DNA of 9,780 nucleotides from NCBI GenBank assembly GCA_028293405.1, contig JAQGOW010000326.1:1-9780 (forward strand), given 5' to 3'. The number at the start of each line of letters is the position of its first letter. Within the stretch, counting starts at the first letter, position 1. The notes below the pieces were generated by a model, which searched no databases, had not been told where the DNA came from, and was given only the letters and a program-made list of their open reading frames with translations. Shown here piece by piece: positions 5,445 through 9,780 of the stretch. A program made the position numbers and the translations under genes. This stretch comes from Verrucomicrobiales bacterium. Lineage in GTDB: Bacteria; Verrucomicrobiota; Verrucomicrobiia; Limisphaerales; Palsa-1400.

Positions 5445-7946
5445 ATGTTAGAAACGGTTTCAATTCGAACTCAGCAGTCCCATGGCGAGCAATGTTTTCA
5501 TTGCGGCGAGCCAGTCGGGAAAGCTCGTTTTGCGTACGAGAGCAAGGCCTTCTGCTGCAACGGCTGCCTGACGGTGTTTCAATTGCTGACGGAAAACGGG
5601 TTGGAAGACTTTTACTCGATGAGCGACGCCGCGGGCGTGCGTATTACTGCGCCGGTTGGTGATGGGCAATTTGCGTACCTCGATGACGGCGCGGTGCGTG
5701 GAAAATTAGTCGATTACTCCGACGACAAAATCACCAGGGTGACTTTTCGTGCGCCGGCCATTCACTGTGTCGCGTGCGTTTGGTTGTTGGAAAATTTGTT
5801 TCGCCTGAAGCCGGGGATTGCGGAAGCGCGCGTGCGGTTTTTGCAGAAGGAAGTCGCGATTACGTTCGACACGGGTCGCATCAAATTGAGTGAAGTGGTG
5901 GCGTTGCTGGCGTCGCTGGGGTATGAGCCGGAGCTCAAGCTGTCGGACCTGGAACGGAAACAGAGCAGCCCGACGTCGAGGCGACTGTGGATGCAGATTG
6001 GTTTCGCGGGATTTGCCTTCGGCAACATCATGCTGATGAGCCTGTCGTCCTACTTCGGGCTGGACGCGTTTGAGGCGGCACGGTTCAAGCCGCTTTTTGG
6101 CTTCATCAGTTTGGCCTTGGTGCTGCCGGTGGTTTTTTACAGTGCGACGGATTATTGGAAGACGGCATGGCGGAGCGTTCAGCAACGGAGCATTTCGTTG
6201 GATATTCCGATTGCGGTCGGGATCGCTGCGTTATTCGCGCAAAGCGTTTATGACGTAATCGGCGGGCGTGGCGATAGTTATTTTGACTCGTTAGCGGGAC
6301 TGCTGTTTTTTCTCCTGAGCGGGAAATTGTTTCAGCAAAAGATTTTTGATCGGCTCGCGTTTGATCGTGATTACAAATCGTTTTTCCCGCTGTCGGTCAC
6401 GCGTTGTGATGGCGAACGCGAAGAGCAATGTTCGCTGTCGCAATTGCGGGTTGGGGATCGCCTTGTGTTGCGGCATGGGGAATTAATTCCGGCGGATGCA
6501 CGCCTGGTGGGTGGCGCGGCTGTTGTGGACTACAGCTTCGTGACTGGTGAGTCGGCACCGGTAGAGAAGAACATTGGCGAGCACTTGTTTGCAGGTGGGC
6601 GGCAGATGGGTGGAACGATTGAGATCCAAACAGTCAAAGAGGTTTCGCAAAGTTACCTGACTTCACTCTGGAACCAAAAGCCGTTCCAAAAAGAGAAGAA
6701 TGGGACGCTCGAAACGCTGACCAATCAGTACAGCCGCCGGTTTACCAAAGTAGTATTCGGAATTGCGATTGCGGCGGGATTGTTTTGGAGCTTGAGCAGT
6801 TCGGCAAAGGCGATCAATGCCTTTACGGCGGTTTTGATTGTGGCGTGTCCGTGCGCGTTGGCTTTAGCAGCGCCGTTTGCGTTGGGCACGGCGCAACGAT
6901 TGTTAGCGCGCAGAAATATTTACCTGAAGAACACGGGTGTTCTCGAAACGCTCGCGCGCGTTGATCACGTTGTTTTTGATAAGACTGGAACTCTGACCGC
7001 GTCTGGCGCGGGGGAGGTTCGTATTTCTGGCGTTCAGTTGACCGCGCAGGAGCAGCAATGGGTTGCGGCGCTTGCGCATGATTCGACGCATCCGTATGCG
7101 ACAAGGATTAGTGAAACGATGCCGGGCAGCAACGCGACGGTGCGATCGTTTTCAGAGACGGCTGGGTGCGGAATCACGGGAACAGTTAGTGGAACGCGGG
7201 TTCATATGGGTTCGCGGATGTGGCTTGAGCAAAACGCCATTTCAGTTCCACCCAACAACGAAGCCGGGAGCCATGTGCATGTGGCCATTGGGAGTGTTTA
7301 TCGCTGCACATTTATTCTCACCAGTGCGTTGCGTCCGCAAACAGCGCAGATGATCAGACGCCTCGGGCACAACGCGACTTTGCTCAGTGGCGATAATGAG
7401 AAGGAGCGTGGGATGTTTGCACCGGTTTTCGGAGGAGCGGAAATGCGCTTCAATCAATCACCGCACGACAAGCTTTCGTATATCACCGAACTGCAGGCCA
7501 ATGGACGCACAGTGATGATGGTTGGGGATGGGTTGAATGACGCGGGTGCGTTGAATCAGAGCGATGTGGGTGTGGCGGTGGTGGAGAACGTGAACGCGTT
7601 TTCGCCGGCGAGCGATGTGATTGTTTCGGGTGATGTGGTGCCGCGGTTAGATAAGGTTCTGCAATTTTCCAAACAGTGCGTGCGGATTGTTCGGTGGAGT
7701 TTTGTTGTATCCGGCCTTTACAACGTCGTGGGACTCGCCATTGCGGCGCGAGCGGAATTGTCGCCGGTGATTTGTGCGGTGTTGATGCCGTTGAGTTCGT
7801 TGACCGTTGTTTTATTTGCGTGTGGAGCGGTGACAGTCGCCGCCCGGAATCTGCGGGAGAATACGACTGCTGATCGGCCACTCGAGATTAGCGCGGACAA
7901 GGCTGTCCGCGCTCCGGTGCGGATCTTTGCGGAGGCGGCGCAATGA
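5445..7946 (+). CDS. ccoI: Cytochrome cbb3 oxidase-associated copper P1B-type ATPase CcoI (FixI)
   Basis: This 833-aa inner-membrane pump is expected to move copper across the membrane for insertion into the CcoN haem-copper centre. The N-terminus has a cysteine-rich metal-binding domain (C17-x2-C20, C37, C38, C41) typical of CcoI. A heavy-metal-associated domain follows, with C108-V-A-C111 in AIHCVACVWLLENLF. Membrane helices begin near residue 182. Later motifs are the actuator TGES (367-370), the transport-site CPC (468-470), the phosphorylation site DKTGTLT (D512), the HP motif (H549-P550), the hinge GDGLNDA (694-700) and the M781-x2-SS motif of the last helix. All catalytic elements are intact. 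Starting at the ATG at 5445 keeps the N-terminal cysteine domain; the ribosome site is weak (AGGTG, 12 nt upstream). I see no clear FNR box (TTGAT-N4-ATCAA) in the 119-bp spacer upstream. A palindromic repeat at 7890-7913 encodes residues 816-823 in the cytosolic tail. It overlaps ccoS by ATGA. Confidence 0.95.
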   Translation: MLETVSIRTQQSHGEQCFHCGEPVGKARFAYESKAFCCNGCLTVFQLLTENGLEDFYSMSDAAGVRITAPVGDGQFAYLDDGAVRGKLVDYSDDKITRVTFRAPAIHCVACVWLLENLFRLKPGIAEARVRFLQKEVAITFDTGRIKLSEVVALLASLGYEPELKLSDLERKQSSPTSRRLWMQIGFAGFAFGNIMLMSLSSYFGLDAFEAARFKPLFGFISLALVLPVVFYSATDYWKTAWRSVQQRSISLDIPIAVGIAALFAQSVYDVIGGRGDSYFDSLAGLLFFLLSGKLFQQKIFDRLAFDRDYKSFFPLSVTRCDGEREEQCSLSQLRVGDRLVLRHGELIPADARLVGGAAVVDYSFVTGESAPVEKNIGEHLFAGGRQMGGTIEIQTVKEVSQSYLTSLWNQKPFQKEKNGTLETLTNQYSRRFTKVVFGIAIAAGLFWSLSSSAKAINAFTAVLIVACPCALALAAPFALGTAQRLLARRNIYLKNTGVLETLARVDHVVFDKTGTLTASGAGEVRISGVQLTAQEQQWVAALAHDSTHPYATRISETMPGSNATVRSFSETAGCGITGTVSGTRVHMGSRMWLEQNAISVPPNNEAGSHVHVAIGSVYRCTFILTSALRPQTAQMIRRLGHNATLLSGDNEKERGMFAPVFGGAEMRFNQSPHDKLSYITELQANGRTVMMVGDGLNDAGALNQSDVGVAVVENVNAFSPASDVIVSGDVVPRLDKVLQFSKQCVRIVRWSFVVSGLYNVVGLAIAARAELSPVICAVLMPLSSLTVVLFACGAVTVAARNLRENTTADRPLEISADKAVRAPVRIFAEAAQ
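7890..7913. repeat. Perfect 10-bp-arm palindromic (REP-like) repeat inside the end of ccoI
   Basis: AGCGCGGACA (7890-7899) and TGTCCGCGCT (7904-7913) are exact reverse complements around a 4-nt AGGC loop, followed by CC. The element is 24 bp, which is exactly eight codons in the ccoI frame (S-A-D-K-A-V-R-A, residues 816-823). It lies downstream of the last catalytic and membrane parts. From memory, very similar GCGCGGACAAGGCTGTCCGCGC-type palindromes are dispersed in Verrucomicrobial genomes, mostly in intergenic DNA. I cannot check that here. In mRNA it would form a strong hairpin about 30 nt before the ccoS start. Confidence 0.8.
7931..7935 (+). promoter_or_regulatory. Shine-Dalgarno GGAGG for ccoS within ccoI
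   Basis: GGAGG lies 7 nt before the ccoS ATG at 7943 and inside the last codons of ccoI. It supports the ccoS start and means ribosomes can also load directly at ccoS. Confidence 0.75.
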
Positions 7947-8134
7947 ACATTATTTTTCTCCTGATCCCTTTAAGCATTTTACTCGCGGGCTGTTTTCTCG
8001 GGGCGTTCATCTGGGCAGTTCGGTCCGGCCAATACGAAGACACTTGCACGCCTTCGATGCGGCTGTTGACGGACGAGCCCAAAAGCAAACACCCCCTGAA
8101 GGCGGAACTCGATACAACCAAAGATTTACTATGA
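7943..8134 (+). CDS. ccoS: Cytochrome cbb3 oxidase assembly/maturation protein CcoS
   Basis: This 63-aa protein has one N-terminal membrane helix (about 3-25, IIFLLIPLSILLAGCFLGAF) followed by WAVRSGQYEDTCTPSMRLLTDE. This matches the CcoS pattern: an 'IPLS' start, a 'FxWAxRSGQY(D/E)D' helix end and a conserved PxxRxLxD segment. CcoS is a small membrane protein needed to insert cofactors (haem b and copper) into the cbb3 oxidase. The position right after ccoI fits, because CcoI and CcoS act on the same step. The start overlaps the ccoI stop by ATGA with a good ribosome site, and its own stop overlaps the next start by ATGA. The tail after residue 45 is lysine-rich and variable. The length is usual for the family. 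Confidence 0.92.
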   Translation: MNIIFLLIPLSILLAGCFLGAFIWAVRSGQYEDTCTPSMRLLTDEPKSKHPLKAELDTTKDLL

Positions 8135-9780
8135 CCCAAACAGTAACTTCACCATTAACAACGTCGGCGACGCGCATCGAGACGTTTAGTTATGACAACC
8201 GAATCGTGCGCGCGTTCGCGATTGCGACGGTCGTGTTTGGAATAGTTGGAATGCTCGCCGGATTAACGGCGGCGATCCAATTGTTCTATCCCGCCGCCAA
8301 CCTCAACCTGCAATACGTTACGTTCGGACGCCTCCGTCCGCTGCACACGAACGCCGTCATCTTCGCCTTCGTCGGCAACGGCATGTTCATGGGCATCTAT
8401 TATTCGCTGCAGCGCTTGTGCAAAGCGCGAATGTTCAGCGACACGCTTTCTTGGATAAATTTTTGGGGCTGGAACGCCATTATCGTCGCCGCGGCCATCA
8501 CGCTGCCGCTCGGCCTGACCACCAGCAAAGAATACGCCGAACTCGAATGGCCGATCGATATCGCTATTGCCGTCATTTGGGTTGTCTTCACGGTCAACTT
8601 GCTCGGGACGATTATTAAACGGCGGGAGAAGCATCTCTATGTTGCCATTTGGTTCTACATCGCCACTGCGATCACAGTCGCGCTGTTGCACATCGTGAAC
8701 TCGCTCGAAGTTCCCGCCGGTCCTTGGAAGAGCTACTCGATCTACTCCGGCGTGCAAGACGCACTCGTCCAATGGTGGTACGGCCACAACGCCGTCGCGT
8801 TCTTCCTCACCACCCCATACCTCGGCTTGATGTATTACTTCCTGCCGAAAGCGGCGAATCGACCGGTGTTTTCATATCGCCTCTCCATCATTCACTTTTG
8901 GGCGCTTATCTTCGTTTACATCTGGGCTGGGCCGCATCACTTGCTCTACACCGCTTTGCCGGATTGGGCGCAATCACTCGGGATGGTCTTCTCGGTCATG
9001 CTCGTCGCTCCGAGTTGGGGCGGTATGTTGAACGGGTTGCTCACCTTGCGCGGTGCCTGGGACAAAGTCCGCCAGGATCCGATGCTCAAATTCATGGTCG
9101 TCGCGGTCACCGCTTACGGCATGGCGACGCTGGAAGGCCCGATGCTCGCGATCAAGAGCGTCAATTCGCTCTCGCACTACACCGATTGGACGATTGCCCA
9201 CGTCCATACCGGCGCACTCGGCTGGAATGGTTTCCTTACCTTCAGCATGCTTTATTGGCTCTTCCCACGGCTTTACAACACGAAGCTTTGGTCGGTAAAA
9301 CTTGCCAATTATCACTTCTGGGTGGCGCTCCTCGGCATGATTTTCTACGTCGTGCCTATGTATTGGAGCGGCATCACTCAAGGAATGATGTGGAAGCAAT
9401 TCACGTCGGACGGTTTTCTCCAATACCCGAACTTCTTGCAAACCGTTCTGCAAATCGTCCCGATGTATCGCCTGCGCGCCATCGGCGGCAGCCTTTACCT
9501 CATCGGCACGTTCATGATGGCGTACAACCTGTGGAAGACCGCGCGCTCCGGCGTATTTGTTCCTGATCAGGAAGTCCAGGTCGCCACGGCCGCACCCGTC
9601 GCGCATCAAGACAAGAAATGGACGCATCGTTGGCTCGAAGCCAAACCGATGACCCTCACTGCGCTTGCGTTCGTTGCAGTGCTCATCGGCGGCGCGCTCG
9701 AAATCATCCCGATGATCTTGGTGAAAGAAAACGTGCCCGTAATCGCGAGCGTGAAACCGTATACGCCGCTCGAAGTTCTC
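8131..9780 (+). CDS. ccoNO: Fused cytochrome cbb3 oxidase subunits I/II CcoNO (3' partial)
   Basis: The frame is open from the ATG at 8131 to the window edge: 550 codons with no stop. Residues 20-475 are the haem-copper catalytic subunit CcoN. It has the expected ligands: H72 in LRPLHTNAVIFAF (low-spin haem b), H219 in WYGHNAVAFF and H269-H270 in WAGPHH (CuB), and H357/H359 in IAHVHTGALGW (haem b3 and b). Y263, six residues before H269, is the likely tyrosine cross-linked to the CuB histidine. CcoN normally stops near here. Instead a hydrophilic linker (475-505) leads to a new membrane helix, LTALAFVAVLIGGALEIIPMIL, then VKPYTPLEVL. That is how CcoO begins just before its haem c CxxCH domain, which must lie beyond the edge. 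CcoNO fusions are known in Bacteroidetes and related groups. The enzyme reduces oxygen at low concentration and pumps protons. The start overlaps the ccoS stop (ATGA) and lacks its own strong ribosome site, so coupling is likely. Confidence 0.95.
   Translation, partial: MTQTVTSPLTTSATRIETFSYDNRIVRAFAIATVVFGIVGMLAGLTAAIQLFYPAANLNLQYVTFGRLRPLHTNAVIFAFVGNGMFMGIYYSLQRLCKARMFSDTLSWINFWGWNAIIVAAAITLPLGLTTSKEYAELEWPIDIAIAVIWVVFTVNLLGTIIKRREKHLYVAIWFYIATAITVALLHIVNSLEVPAGPWKSYSIYSGVQDALVQWWYGHNAVAFFLTTPYLGLMYYFLPKAANRPVFSYRLSIIHFWALIFVYIWAGPHHLLYTALPDWAQSLGMVFSVMLVAPSWGGMLNGLLTLRGAWDKVRQDPMLKFMVVAVTAYGMATLEGPMLAIKSVNSLSHYTDWTIAHVHTGALGWNGFLTFSMLYWLFPRLYNTKLWSVKLANYHFWVALLGMIFYVVPMYWSGITQGMMWKQFTSDGFLQYPNFLQTVLQIVPMYRLRAIGGSLYLIGTFMMAYNLWKTARSGVFVPDQEVQVATAAPVAHQDKKWTHRWLEAKPMTLTALAFVAVLIGGALEIIPMILVKENVPVIASVKPYTPLEVL

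Noticed and set aside
5324..5662. A plus-strand ORF beginning at the hydrolase start and running into ccoI.
   Set aside because: It covers the divergent spacer and the ccoI cysteine domain in a different frame. It has no family motif and no ribosome site.
7943..8134. CcoS as a lipoprotein, because LAGC (residues 14-17) fits a lipobox.
   Set aside because: The N-terminus has no positive charge before the hydrophobic stretch, and CcoS proteins are known as single-span membrane proteins with this helix kept.
8649..9566. A long open stretch on the plus strand inside ccoNO in another frame.
   Set aside because: It is Arg/His/Leu-rich with no recognisable motif. The true frame starting at 8131 encodes CcoN with all haem and copper ligands and stays open to the window end.

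Overview
The window looks like chromosomal DNA from a free-living, environmental Gram-negative bacterium, most likely a Verrucomicrobiota member (Pedosphaera/Limisphaerales-like). This is inference. It rests on the fused CcoN-CcoO oxidase subunit, a bacterial EXORDIUM-family secreted protein, several exported proteins with Sec signals, mostly weak Shine-Dalgarno sites, and two kinds of short intergenic-type repeat that I associate with that group. No 16S rRNA or other phylogenetic marker is present. I see no tRNA, rRNA, CRISPR array, transposase, integrase or phage gene.

Left part (1-5325) is a run of single genes with alternating orientation. It starts with the first 29 codons of a gene on the minus strand, possibly a sugar-phosphate isomerase/epimerase-like protein. 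A short spacer follows that carries two kinds of 8-bp-period repeat. Next comes a fold-type I PLP aminotransferase (minus), divergent from a secreted EXORDIUM/phosphate-induced-protein-1 family protein (plus). That gene converges on an exported DsbA-like thioredoxin-fold protein (minus), which is divergent from a duplicated PRC-barrel protein (plus). The PRC-barrel gene converges on an exported alpha/beta hydrolase of the acetyl-xylan-esterase/dienelactone-hydrolase type (minus). Both convergent pairs meet with zero bases between their stop codons.

Right part (5445-9780) is the start of a cytochrome cbb3 oxidase operon in the order ccoI - ccoS - ccoNO. CcoI is the copper P-type ATPase that supplies the oxidase, CcoS is a small membrane assembly factor, and the last gene encodes the catalytic haem-copper subunit CcoN. 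CcoN continues in frame into the membrane anchor of CcoO. The window ends just before the expected CcoO haem c motif. The three genes overlap by ATGA at each junction, so they are probably translationally coupled. The operon would let the cell respire at low oxygen. ccoP, ccoG and ccoH are not in the window and may lie beyond its right edge.

I do not see a convincing new multi-gene system. The points most worth a second look are a perfect palindromic repeat that supplies eight in-frame codons near the end of ccoI, the CcoN-CcoO fusion, the bacterial EXORDIUM homologue, and the stop-to-stop convergent junctions.
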